Source: an uncultured Clostridia bacterium
GTDB lineage: Bacteria > Bacillota > Clostridia > Christensenellales > Pumilibacteraceae
DNA length: 64,000 nucleotides
Assembly (NCBI GenBank): GCA_947175195.1
Contig: CAMWLQ010000004.1
Span: forward strand, 1 to 64,000
Reading direction: 5' to 3'
Positions 31,401 through 39,456 of this stretch are shown piece by piece. The position numbers were made by a program, and so were the translations under genes. Each line of letters opens with the position of its first letter. The stretch's first letter is position 1. The notes under the pieces are model-generated. The model was given only the letters and a program-made list of their open reading frames with translations. It was not told the DNA's origin and did not search any database.

Positions 31401-34400
31401 ATTTCTTGTCTGGTTTGGGCGCCTGAGATAGTCAAAGAGCTCGCGGCATTATACTGTGCGATTGCAGTTGTTTCGCTTTCGTCAAAGTCAGCCGAAGTTA
31501 CAACGCTTTGGTCGACCAAATATTGCGCGGGCTTGGTGCCGTCCGATTCCTTGACAAGAATCTTGGATTCGGCGTTGCCGTCGGTACGGTAATACGTGTG
31601 CATTGCAAGTATACCGGGTTGTCTGTAGTTGTAATAGAAATTGAGCAGCTTGCGATCGGAGGTATGCGCAACGGTGCTGAGCTGAGCTTTGTCGGGCGCA
31701 GTGTACAGCAGCTTGCCGTGGTGACTGTCCTTGACCGATAAGGCGAACTGAATTTCACGCCTTGTGCCTTGCTCATGAGTGTCGGTTATCTCTATCGCCC
31801 AGTATTCGCAATCGCGTATATCGGCGGTTGTCGCATACTCTTTGAATTCGTTGCCGTCCTTGTAGAAGAATCGAATGGTTACGTTTACGTAAGCGTCGTC
31901 GCCTGCCGAATTGACGTACATGGGCGTGTACAGCACAGCCGCATTCTTGTATGCCTCTTGCGTAAAGTCGTCCGCCGTAATATCCTTGTAGCTTGCGACA
32001 CTTCCGTCGCCGTTGAATACCCTATTCTCGTACTTGGATACCAAGTCGGAACGACCGGAAAACTCCGAGGGATTGAGTATAACGCGCTGTTTGGCGTCGT
32101 AATCGTCAAACAAATATACTTTGTTGTTTTCGGGAATGGATATAGGCGAATTGGTGTTGGATATTAACGATCCCTCGTACAGCTCCTTGCTGTTGAACAA
32201 GTACCGCGGTTGCAGTATTTCGGAGCTGACCTCGTAGCCTATAAGCCATTGATATTTTTCCTGCGTTTGCGCAGTCGCCTCCGTTTTAAGCAGGCTGTCG
32301 CCTACAAAAATGGGTGCGGTGTTGACTACGTTGATAAGCAAGTGAAGGGTAGCCTCTTGCGGCTGAGCTCTATAGCCGTCGCGCATGAGGAACTCTACGT
32401 AAATGGGCAAGTTGAACAGCTCGGTGGACGACAAGCCCGTCAAGCGAATGACGTCCGCGCCTGCCTTGGTGCCGCTGCCCTTGGTTATTACCGCCGATAC
32501 GTATTCGGACAAATTGACGCTCGCGTTGGAATTATCCGCGTCACAGCCATGATACGAACCGTTCTCGTAGTACAAATGTGTGTAATAGTTATTGCCGTCC
32601 TTGGCGACAATGCGCACGCTCTCCGAATCGAACGTAGGTATATCGCCGTCCTTATCGCTGGAAATCTCCTCGGTAGTAAACTCGCGCACATTAGGCGTAA
32701 TCGACGTAGAGGACGCGTCGGGATATGCCGAAAGGTTGTAATAGTCGTTTAAGTCGGGATTGAGCGTAGGTGCGGCGTTGAGTACCGTTACGGTAAACAT
32801 GCAGTTGATCGTTTCCGTACCGTCGGTTATGGTAAAGTGCAGCTGCACTATTGCCGAGGTAGTACGCGATACGCCCGTGATTTTTATAGCGGGAATGGCG
32901 TAGGATGTAGTGGTGCCGTTGGCATTTTTTACAATGCTGTAATCACTTACGCTGACGTTGATATAGTTGCTGTACTGCGCATCGTACGCCGTTATTGCCG
33001 CACGGTTGGCAAAGTCGAGCTTTTGCGCCGACACAGCCGACTTGGTCTTTTGCGACGCGGTAGTCGCAGGCGCGGAAGTGTGCGCCACGCTGTAGGTCTT
33101 TAGTATGTGAGTGGATGCAAGAGTGCCGAAACCTGCGTCCATCGGGTTGGAGTTGAACGTTCCGCTCGCGTTGATTTTGTCGGAGCTGGGATCGATGTCA
33201 AAGTCGTACGCAAAGTCGTACGGGGTGATTTGCACCTCGTCCATAACCTCGATAGTGTAATTGACAACCTTGCCGCCGAGGTTGGCGTTTTGGGCATATT
33301 CGCCGTACGGTGTTTTTCCCAACTCCTTGTTGGCGGTAAGCGCATTAATCTTGTGCGTACCGTCGTCGGGATCGAGTCGAGCCGATACGGCACGGTTTTC
33401 CACCTTTACGCAAATGCTGATAGTGGCTGCCTTATCGTGCGTATCTTTTACGTTTACTCTAAACTGATAGTACTCCCCGTTTGTGGAACGCTTGGCGGTA
33501 ACAGCCAAACCGTTAAACGAGCAAAGAGTATTGCTTTCTTTTGTAATACCGTATGTGGACAAAGCGCTGTCCGGTATCATCTTGAATACCGACCGAGCCG
33601 CGTACAGCTTGACGGTGCGAACGCTGAAGAACGTGCCCGTTTCGGTGTCGCCGTTGTCCAATATCGCGCTATCGCCGCCGTTGATGAACACAAAGTCGTT
33701 TAAGCCTCTCGCGCGCTCGAATGTTTCACCCGTCGCGGCGGCATACATAAATCCGTCCCTATCCAAAGCAAACGGTATCGCGTGACCCACGTTGTCCAAA
33801 TCTTGGGTCGTTTTGCCTATGCCCTGCAGCGTACCCGCAGTATCGACATAGCTTATGGGCGTAAAATACGCGGTTTGACCGTCGCCGCCGTTGGTTGCGG
33901 AAACGTTGGTAAATCCGAGCGAAACATTGGCGAACGTCGCGGGCTCGGTGGGCGTTTGCGACGTGACCTCTATCGCAATGGGGAACCAAATACCGGTATC
34001 AGCCGTGTCCGAAGGATCGACCACGCGGACGAGTATGTAGAAATGTCCTTTTCTCGTAACCCTGTTGCCGCTGGAATCCCTATACTGGTTTTGGGTAGCC
34101 GAACGACCGGTAAATTCTATCGTTTGGCTGTTTACGTAACGATACGTAACGTTTGCCGTTGACGCGGCATTGCTGCCGTTTGCCGCTATGGACGCCGTGT
34201 TAAAGTACGTAGGCGTAGTGCCCTCGCCCGTGGTTGCGCTATTGCTTGCGACCGAGGTCTTGCCTGCGTAGTTACTGCCCACGTTGGTTGCAAGCGGTAC
34301 GGCTATATTGGACGTATCGACCTGAATATATTCGTTGGTAGGAACTTTGAGGTCGTTGGTGCCCTGCGCAAAGGTCGCCCTCAAACCATTGGCACTGCCC

Positions 34401-36424
34401 GTAGTGATAGTGCCGCCGTCGTCCATGTCGTAAAGGAAACTCTTAAGGCTGATTTGTGCCGTCGCACCGGGAGCTACTGTAACAAGCGGCTCGGCAAGCT
34501 TGGTAGCAAGCGCGTTGGTCGAGCCGAAATACGGACGGGTGTTGGAAATTTGGAACACCACATATACCGTATTTACGGTATTACCCACCGCCGCCTTGGA
34601 TGCTGTTTCACTGGATTGCGCGGTGATTTGCAGTACCACGAACGGCGCACCCGAAGGACGGGTACCCGTAGGCTTAATGGTAAGCGTGGAATACAAGCCT
34701 GTTGCGTACGTAGTGTCGGCGGTCAACGACGCGGTGTAATACGCCGACGCATTTACTGACGACAACGTGTTGTTCGAATTAACAACGTAACTACCTACAA
34801 CCGCAGTGCTCTTGAACGCCACTTTATCGTAAGCGGTGTCGGCGTCACTGTAGAATTCCGAGGCACTTAAGGTAATGCCCGCAGTGTCCGTAGGCGAAAT
34901 GGGCTTGGGAATGAATATTGTAGTCAAGTTCTTGCCGTAAGGATTGTAAATCTTTCCGTCGGAATAGCTTGATACAAAGTTGTTTGCATTCTTTTCGGCA
35001 GCCGTTTGGTAATTGGACGTACCGAACTTATACTTGCCGTTGACGTTGCTTGCGCCCTTTACGGTAAGGTTTTGGTTGGTTACGGGAATAGTGAACATGG
35101 CAACGCCCACGCCGCGCGAGGTTGTGCTGCCGAAAGCGTCGCGCACCTTGGTGTACAGCGTAAACTTGCCGTCCGCCTGACCGTCCACGCCCGCACGCGG
35201 CAGTTTGGTTATTGCCGTAATGTTCAACGTGTTTCTTGTAGTGGCTGTGCCGCCGCTCCAGTTATACGTCATGTACGAGCTGGCGTTTACGGTGCACGCC
35301 GAGTTGAGATACAAGCCTGCATTGTTTGCGGGTGCTGTGTCGTAGTTGCTGGACGTACCCGCCGTGAAATATACGTTGTTGATATTACCGCCGCTGATAT
35401 TGGCATAGTCGTTATCTTTGGCAAGCGTAGACGCAGCAATGGAAATGCCTACGCTGGTGCCACGCACTTTTGACGTGGGATAGTTGTAGTTTTGAGATAC
35501 GGGGGCTTGGTTGATGCTGACCGCAGTTACCCTTACCCTGCCGTTGCCCGACGCACCGGAATTGCCCAAAGCGTTGCTTATTTGGGTAAATCCGCTGCCT
35601 ACGTAGTTGGAGCCGCTATAGCTGCTACGAGGGTCGTCGCCGTGTCTGACAGCGCCGCCGTAATAACCGCCGCCGCCGCCACCCTCGTCGTTGGGGTAGC
35701 TTGAAACGTGTCTGGACGAATCTGCACTACCGCCTTGATAAATGGCGTTTGCACTGTGCGCTTGCGTATAGGTAGTGGTATTACCGCCGCCGCCGCCCGC
35801 AGCTACGAGTACGCGAGTATTATAGCTGGACGCGGTTGTAGCCGTGCCTGCCGTCGTGCGTATGTCGGTAGCACCGCCGCCGCCCGAGCCCGCAGTGCCT
35901 ATACCGTTACCGCCGCCGTTATAGCCGCCGTAACGCCACGTTGTGCCGCCGTCTATGCTGCCCGTGCCGCCTGCGCCGGTGCCGCCGCAGTATATGTAAT
36001 ACGTCTTTGCCGCAGTAAGAGTGATTTGAGCCGCAACGTAACCGCCGTAGCCGCCGTTGGCAGTACCCGTGTTTGCACTTGTGCTGCCGCTGTAACCGCC
36101 GCGCGCGCCCCACAGCTCGAACTTCCATGTTCCGCGCGGGAAGGTAACGGAATAATAGCCGCCGTTGTATGTATAATCAACGTAGTTGCCGTTTGTAAAC
36201 GTACCGTTAGTGATATACGTTTGTATGGTAGTTCCCGTTAGGTTGGTGTAGTTCGCCGAAGTCGATACTTCCGCCGAATCCGCACTGTCCACACTCACCT
36301 TTTTGGACGAGTCCAAGGTAAGTGCGCACGTAACGGCTACCGCAAGCGCGGTTATGACCGTTGCAAGCAGCAACAGTACGCGCCGCCCTATCTTGATTCT
36401 GTTTTCACTCGTATGATTGTTCAT
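25463..36424 (-). CDS. Giant (3653-aa) membrane-anchored surface protein with glycine-rich domain and cadherin/Ig-like repeats
   Basis: N-terminal signal, Gly-rich region (YIYCGGTGAGGTGSIDGG..., GSGGGGATDIRT), many repeats with N-x-APT/D-x-D motifs, zinc-ribbon-like CPYC...CGDC, C-terminal TM WMWFWIIVGGALLFIILLIVIIVVVHKKRK and Pro/Gln-rich tail. Confidence 0.9.
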   Translation of the reverse strand: MNNHTSENRIKIGRRVLLLLATVITALAVAVTCALTLDSSKKVSVDSADSAEVSTSANYTNLTGTTIQTYITNGTFTNGNYVDYTYNGGYYSVTFPRGTWKFELWGARGGYSGSTSANTGTANGGYGGYVAAQITLTAAKTYYIYCGGTGAGGTGSIDGGTTWRYGGYNGGGNGIGTAGSGGGGATDIRTTAGTATTASSYNTRVLVAAGGGGGNTTTYTQAHSANAIYQGGSADSSRHVSSYPNDEGGGGGGYYGGAVRHGDDPRSSYSGSNYVGSGFTQISNALGNSGASGNGRVRVTAVSINQAPVSQNYNYPTSKVRGTSVGISIAASTLAKDNDYANISGGNINNVYFTAGTSSNYDTAPANNAGLYLNSACTVNASSYMTYNWSGGTATTRNTLNITAITKLPRAGVDGQADGKFTLYTKVRDAFGSTTSRGVGVAMFTIPVTNQNLTVKGASNVNGKYKFGTSNYQTAAEKNANNFVSSYSDGKIYNPYGKNLTTIFIPKPISPTDTAGITLSASEFYSDADTAYDKVAFKSTAVVGSYVVNSNNTLSSVNASAYYTASLTADTTYATGLYSTLTIKPTGTRPSGAPFVVLQITAQSSETASKAAVGNTVNTVYVVFQISNTRPYFGSTNALATKLAEPLVTVAPGATAQISLKSFLYDMDDGGTITTGSANGLRATFAQGTNDLKVPTNEYIQVDTSNIAVPLATNVGSNYAGKTSVASNSATTGEGTTPTYFNTASIAANGSNAASTANVTYRYVNSQTIEFTGRSATQNQYRDSSGNRVTRKGHFYILVRVVDPSDTADTGIWFPIAIEVTSQTPTEPATFANVSLGFTNVSATNGGDGQTAYFTPISYVDTAGTLQGIGKTTQDLDNVGHAIPFALDRDGFMYAAATGETFERARGLNDFVFINGGDSAILDNGDTETGTFFSVRTVKLYAARSVFKMIPDSALSTYGITKESNTLCSFNGLAVTAKRSTNGEYYQFRVNVKDTHDKAATISICVKVENRAVSARLDPDDGTHKINALTANKELGKTPYGEYAQNANLGGKVVNYTIEVMDEVQITPYDFAYDFDIDPSSDKINASGTFNSNPMDAGFGTLASTHILKTYSVAHTSAPATTASQKTKSAVSAQKLDFANRAAITAYDAQYSNYINVSVSDYSIVKNANGTTTSYAIPAIKITGVSRTTSAIVQLHFTITDGTETINCMFTVTVLNAAPTLNPDLNDYYNLSAYPDASSTSITPNVREFTTEEISSDKDGDIPTFDSESVRIVAKDGNNYYTHLYYENGSYHGCDADNSNASVNLSEYVSAVITKGSGTKAGADVIRLTGLSSTELFNLPIYVEFLMRDGYRAQPQEATLHLLINVVNTAPIFVGDSLLKTEATAQTQEKYQWLIGYEVSSEILQPRYLFNSKELYEGSLISNTNSPISIPENNKVYLFDDYDAKQRVILNPSEFSGRSDLVSKYENRVFNGDGSVASYKDITADDFTQEAYKNAAVLYTPMYVNSAGDDAYVNVTIRFFYKDGNEFKEYATTADIRDCEYWAIEITDTHEQGTRREIQFALSVKDSHHGKLLYTAPDKAQLSTVAHTSDRKLLNFYYNYRQPGILAMHTYYRTDGNAESKILVKESDGTKPAQYLVDQSVVTSADFDESETTAIAQYNAASSLTISGAQTRQEILGHVKFKDEFKYRYFERTYEQVVNGVTSTYLTSKRYQQSTNKFSYAPIEIQYSSTNDAVRVPMSFIALPKGVGSNTENGTHVTFANAGAGNTLSGGNELLDKDYASWGNSNANLALIYKNMTLSDGVNTYPVTDNPYITVKYVAGPSVNFASKYVNNQRFKLTNADGGAAPFEDINYREDKYGFEINKKAGGKRAPGLLKLTIALKTIDIETESAVEMVDVEIKLFDYEPLVKYYNFNENKADDGSNNYVSQRVVMTIGNTGDASDNTNNYVSTMTLVNKYNEAGTLADAGTGDKGVIYYNDPDKEDTMKFYLPSTVQGGLTRAEVDHLLGTEGDAIRNYYGVATDDKVTDQEGEGNVNPYTYNPNPDYSMFFDVSPASGSSESLQFIPKAKTTPNFAAVTANMSDAEKTAYYNKYHLVRDANGGVYYPFRVLFYDEYKGSAFTEGYCYAAIIRVYIQNDETKVNTDAVTGTFRYNGSASLPDGYKNTNVPKYTVNLSTSSTYYVDVTSLLKDDDIVLAGTSYATVLDNAWTSLDTEEKYIRDYLVMPAADSYVDLTRLMYSSTNADLPFDIFVGGTGSYIALPHTTLIFKAKCAFKDTRELGYTFMDSNNSAVRIVFSCEYNNDAPTANTDTFGATNAIDVSMKTGETFYLYASDSTQFSKDAQSGFTSYTEVGTRYKFPYSSETTLTELTAKEMSDSFMFFTSRYGTESYTGNSLVLGSDDAPTTLRIVKVDVPNDVNGRVTVTRELSVNTEDYGNGRQQGHLRLAVSASGVVSTVIRVTLQDGKGATVEVAVRVNVISSAPTAKTTGLPAGVTRETDNTYAIALSYGESKSIYLGGNSGLMTDIDSGDAAALDVYSDMGGSKFSIQNPGENAVVTAAVTQDANKNNQITITATDFINKQGEQRATVSFRVKDAHGAVSDTVYIKVKILPAEVTTVVAASSSLPVSIMSYAEYIDAEVNKGEPQEIAIVENNGAKLFKDTDVTAPSAAYNVEVYVLLRQSESGAMNTVMYNANGSNILLYSRSGSSESFNNSDEEARYVQKYFDVTASADGKSLLFTPTAATVRSGTSISSIPLYVVVKKRYDDGVSTMAGKGSQIDVSVANSKLMATTSSSLNAGYPMEQGSQDLRDSDFLSFTGSKGDSLTWDLYNLENMYHGLYYDYDMINLSKEDGGKEIIKYIDYSYSVPNETGNTSNDPVLSIGCNGEGDNQKLTIRINRNVTTGQPPANGLENKPTQIEVSIYAVDAVNNVAGVTKNDRNRVTVTKIMVYVCNDRPEIAQTGIVSRCPYCGKSDNVRQTNERTAHCGDCNKDFKSLDSERLGYTLTHDDESGYVMNITLAKDKACSVLLSDIIDDADIDMDAYVMLNTGSENSLMSRDGSTLSTIRAGDESAFRVTYQSATNHYKVSTLSYITFTCTSTSRGAVAVCNVMFRDSYIGSATSVLTIRLTVGNIAPTVKPGAKTELTVMGVGAAATDEQVAAAYVEFNILDFITDANGDNFDPASANNANRSPTYTYVDDIIVYTSDDDSAANRPDMYGPNLMGESTNEETGETEMVITVDTACMVNWVEGDAAHQKFRIEPLRGIYGVQKVTLRIWDKGYEDGLMADILDGEELRLTLFITIANPLDDVDEILEEKDMVYGVTRTVLAKDLLGEDNAKGYEISDIKEVGGNNYLTIVSPDEDPSGNWRIYAKTESVNTQVTVTFSTGELTRERILPINVVANHKPQLKNDTSSYRYTVSQLDDKEKRTIKIRPTDWFVDYDAEDVMTFITPVKSSQSVKVEAVRSVDPIEEGGQSYIMLKFNRRGESVITVTLVDLSGRSYTYDITVECTDAPELSWWEDTMSLIEANWMWFWIIVGGALLFIILLIVIIVVVHKKRKMRREIEALLESETELEQEMMRLSSGVQYQSFGYLPPTQQGMVNPGMMLGGGSTAPQPNSLQLNAGTGTPPPQQPTINNIPGSAPNARPQTPPSNDGFDPDNF

Positions 36425-36550
36425 ACTTCTACCTCTCTGGTATTGACGTTGAGTTGATTTTTTGTTAACAATTTGTTCACAATTTTATATATATACAGCT
36501 AAATGTTAACATATTGTTCATATTTTGTCAATACTTTTTGAGGTTTTTGA

Positions 36551-36568
36551 CGATAAATATTAGAACTT
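36551..36568 (+). repeat. Left 18-bp flanking direct repeat (attL candidate)
   Basis: CGATAAATATTAGAACTT, identical to 51212-51229. Confidence 0.85.
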
Positions 36569-36721
36569 GTATTTCCCTATAATTATTGATAGGTCGTAAT
36601 CTTTCCTTTTCTTCCTTTGTTTTACGGCTCGCTGTGGGTGACGGCTTAGTCACCCCCTCTTTGTGCAATAGCCGTTAGGCTTTGTAAATATTATTTTATG
36701 GCGTAAGCCAAAGGAGCAATT

Positions 36722-37042
36722 ATGCAAGTACAGCTTTTTAAGAAAGTCGGTAAGTATACCGACAAGAACGACGGAAAGGAAAAAACCTTTACCAACTTCT
36801 ACGTCAAGTGCGGCGATTCGCTTATACCTGTGGAAGTTTGCTACTTTCCGCAAGACAAATTCGACGGGCGCGACCCGAATTATAACGGTCGCAAGCAAGT
36901 AATGTCGGCGTTTGCCGTAACCCTTCCCGATAAGCCCGACGGCGGCAGTTCGGCACAAGCAACACCGTCGCAAGGCAAACCGCCTGTTCCCGACCAACCG
37001 CAACCTGTGGACGATACCGAAAGCGCGTTAAGTGGATTTTAA
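36722..37042 (+). CDS. Candidate phage ssDNA-binding protein
   Basis: 106-aa beta-rich N-half, Pro/Gln/Ser-rich linker and acidic-aromatic tail DDTESALSGF reminiscent of SSB tails; AAGGAG RBS; sits beside origin and rep. Confidence 0.5.
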   Translation: MQVQLFKKVGKYTDKNDGKEKTFTNFYVKCGDSLIPVEVCYFPQDKFDGRDPNYNGRKQVMSAFAVTLPDKPDGGSSAQATPSQGKPPVPDQPQPVDDTESALSGF

Positions 37043-37070
37043 GCTATAAAAGCTAATAAATCAAAAATAA

Positions 37071-37251
37071 CGTGTAAAACGTGTAAAACTCATATAGGCG
37101 ACAATCGCGAAAAGTACATTAACACGGCAAATATCCCCTTTTACGCTGAAAAACAGCACGTTACGCGCACCGCTTGGGGCTTGTCCAAGCGGTGCGAAAA
37201 AACGTGTAAAACGTGTAAAAAAGCGTGTAAAACTCCGTGTAAAACGTGTAA
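37071..37251 (+). promoter_or_regulatory. Replication origin candidate: iterons flanking a perfect hairpin
   Basis: CGTGTAA at 37071, 37080, 37203, 37212, 37224, 37236, 37245; 12-bp perfect stem CGCACCGCTTGG(37166-37177)/CCAAGCGGTGCG(37185-37196), loop GGCTTGT. Confidence 0.75.
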
Positions 37252-37276
37252 CATTCGTAAATCGAGAGGTTAAATA

Positions 37277-37609
37277 ATGAAATTACGTCAATGTCATATT
37301 GTTATCGATAAAAATAGATTGAGTGTCGATATTAAATCGATTTTCGATAACTACGATATTATCAAAAAATGTGCATACATATTGCACTATCATAACGATA
37401 TTTCGCCGCACTATCATATATGCTTGCATTTCGGGGGCGCGTCGGTCGATATTCAACAGGTCGCAAAGTGGTTTTGCCTCGCATATAAAGACGAGCAAGG
37501 CAACGAGCATGACGGTACACAGTTTATTAACAAAATCAAAGGTCGTTGGACTGATACGTTATTATATCTCGTTCGCGGTATGGATTATGTAACAATGTGC
37601 GTTCGATAA
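37277..37609 (+). pseudogene. Truncated duplicate of the Rep HUH domain
   Basis: 110 aa nearly matching the N-terminus of the next ORF (PHYHICLHFGGASVDIQQVAKWFC), lacks the downstream part and helicase domain; leader CGTAARTCGAGAGGTTAAAYAATG also duplicated. May still be a functional short protein. Confidence 0.65.
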
Positions 37610-37649
37610 TTTAAAAGCGTGTAACGTTCGTAAGTCGAGAGGTTAAACA

Positions 37650-38807
37650 ATGAATTTACGACAATGCGAAATCGTTACCGACGTAGATAAGTTAAACGTA
37701 GACCTGCAAGCAACCTTTATGAAATATAGCACCATTAAAAAATGGGCTTACATAGTACACGACAAAGACGATACCCGTCCGCATTATCATATATGCTTGC
37801 ACTTCGGGGGCGCGTCGGTCGATATTCAACAGGTTGCAAAGTGGTTTTGCCTCGGCTATAAAGACGAACAAGGCAACGAGCATGACGGTACGCAGTTCAT
37901 AAACAAGATAAAAGGTCGTTGGACTGACGTATTGCTATATCTTACTCACGGTAACGAGAGCCAAAAAAACAAACACCAATATTCAGTTTCCGAGGTTACG
38001 GCGAATTTTGATTTTGAAACCGAAATTGAAAGCGCAAAAATTCTCGGTGACTTTGAGCATTATTCATACGCTCAACAACTGCAATATGTCAACAGCTTGC
38101 CGACGGCGGAAAAAGTCAAAGCGTTTTCGCAACTTCGCAAGCTATGGGAGTTACAATGTCAAGTTTTAACTTTGAATACGGATAGAAGTATACAGGTCGT
38201 TTTTATAACAGGTAAAGGCGGCACAGGTAAAACGTATTACGGCAAAAAGCTGTTAACAAGCTTAGGCTATGATTTTTGTATCTCGTCCGCCTCAAATGAC
38301 CCCTTTCAAGACTATTTAGGTCAAAAGGGCATAATCCTTGACGATATGCGCGATTATGCGTTCCCATTTGAGGATTTATTAAAAACGTTAGATAATAATA
38401 CTTCTTCGTCGGTAAAAAGCCGATTTGCAAATAAGGTTTTTAACGGCGAAATGATAATTATAACCTCGTCGGTGCCGCTTGTCTATTGGTTTAAAGGCAA
38501 GGACAATCACGGTAACTATTACAGTCTATCCGCCGAGGATTTAATACAACTTTACCGCCGAATATCCTGTTATGTCGTTATGACCGACAAAGATATATCG
38601 GTATATTCCGAGGGTGTTGACGAACTCGGCAAGCCGAAAGGACGTGCAAGGGTGTTCAAAAACGAGCTTGTAGGCATCAAAGCGGAACAAAAGCCAAAGG
38701 TCGATTTTACGGCAATGTTTGGAAAAATTTGCGCCGATGCCGACAATGCGAGTTTTGATCAACCGACACTCATTCCCGTCGACAACCCCGACGAACTCCC
38801 CTTTTAA
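37650..38807 (+). CDS. rep: Rolling-circle Rep with HUH endonuclease and SF3 helicase domains
   Basis: HUH motif PHYHICLHF; YLTHGN...KHQYS; Walker A GKGGTGKT; Walker B GIILDDMRD; motif C-like MIIITSSVPL. Confidence 0.85.
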   Translation: MNLRQCEIVTDVDKLNVDLQATFMKYSTIKKWAYIVHDKDDTRPHYHICLHFGGASVDIQQVAKWFCLGYKDEQGNEHDGTQFINKIKGRWTDVLLYLTHGNESQKNKHQYSVSEVTANFDFETEIESAKILGDFEHYSYAQQLQYVNSLPTAEKVKAFSQLRKLWELQCQVLTLNTDRSIQVVFITGKGGTGKTYYGKKLLTSLGYDFCISSASNDPFQDYLGQKGIILDDMRDYAFPFEDLLKTLDNNTSSSVKSRFANKVFNGEMIIITSSVPLVYWFKGKDNHGNYYSLSAEDLIQLYRRISCYVVMTDKDISVYSEGVDELGKPKGRARVFKNELVGIKAEQKPKVDFTAMFGKICADADNASFDQPTLIPVDNPDELPF

Positions 38808-38831
38808 ATATATTATTCGAGGTATAAAAGT

Positions 38832-39068
38832 ATGATTGGAAAAAAGGACAAGCCTGCTATTTCTTTCGACGATAAAATGCGTGCGGCAAAATATGACTGC
38901 ATACACAAAGCGTTAAAAGAAATTTTGTCAACGGAAGTGAAAATCACAAATCCAACGACAAATAAAGAGGAAGTAAATTTCGCACAAACAGTTAGCGTAA
39001 TAAAGACACGCGCGCGGCTTGCGCTTGAATTTGTAACTACTCTTGATAAGAATAGCGACGACAACTAA
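38832..39068 (+). CDS. Small unknown protein of the mobile element
   Basis: 78-aa ORF in element codon style, same strand, between rep and structural-like genes. Confidence 0.5.
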   Translation: MIGKKDKPAISFDDKMRAAKYDCIHKALKEILSTEVKITNPTTNKEEVNFAQTVSVIKTRARLALEFVTTLDKNSDDN

Positions 39069-39120
39069 ATCTTTCGCGGCGGCGATAAAACGTAAAAAAT
39101 AAAAAGCGAGGTATAAACCC

Positions 39121-39372
39121 ATGGCAAAGCACGTCACAACTAAATCCGGTAAGAAAATTACCCTACTCAATCCTGCGGAAAAAGGTCGTAAGTTTGCGGC
39201 GGAACTTAAAAGAAATGTTCATGCTACTAACGACCATAAAATCAAGCGCGACGATAACGGCAAAGAAATCCCTTTGACCGACACGCAAAAGGCGTGGCGT
39301 TCGGGCTATTTGGCGGCGCGTAAAGATAACGCAAATTGCCATAAGGCAAAACAACGTTCTTCCAAAAAATAA
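39121..39372 (+). CDS. Small basic protein of the mobile element
   Basis: 83-aa Lys/Arg-rich ORF, AGCGAGG upstream of ATG. Confidence 0.55.
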   Translation: MAKHVTTKSGKKITLLNPAEKGRKFAAELKRNVHATNDHKIKRDDNGKEIPLTDTQKAWRSGYLAARKDNANCHKAKQRSSKK

Positions 39373-39456
39373 ATAACTACGGGCGGCAAAGAAAATCATT
39401 ATAGTTACGGCGGCTGTATTGCTTACGTCCGTGGCTGGGTAAATTGGCGGTGAAAT

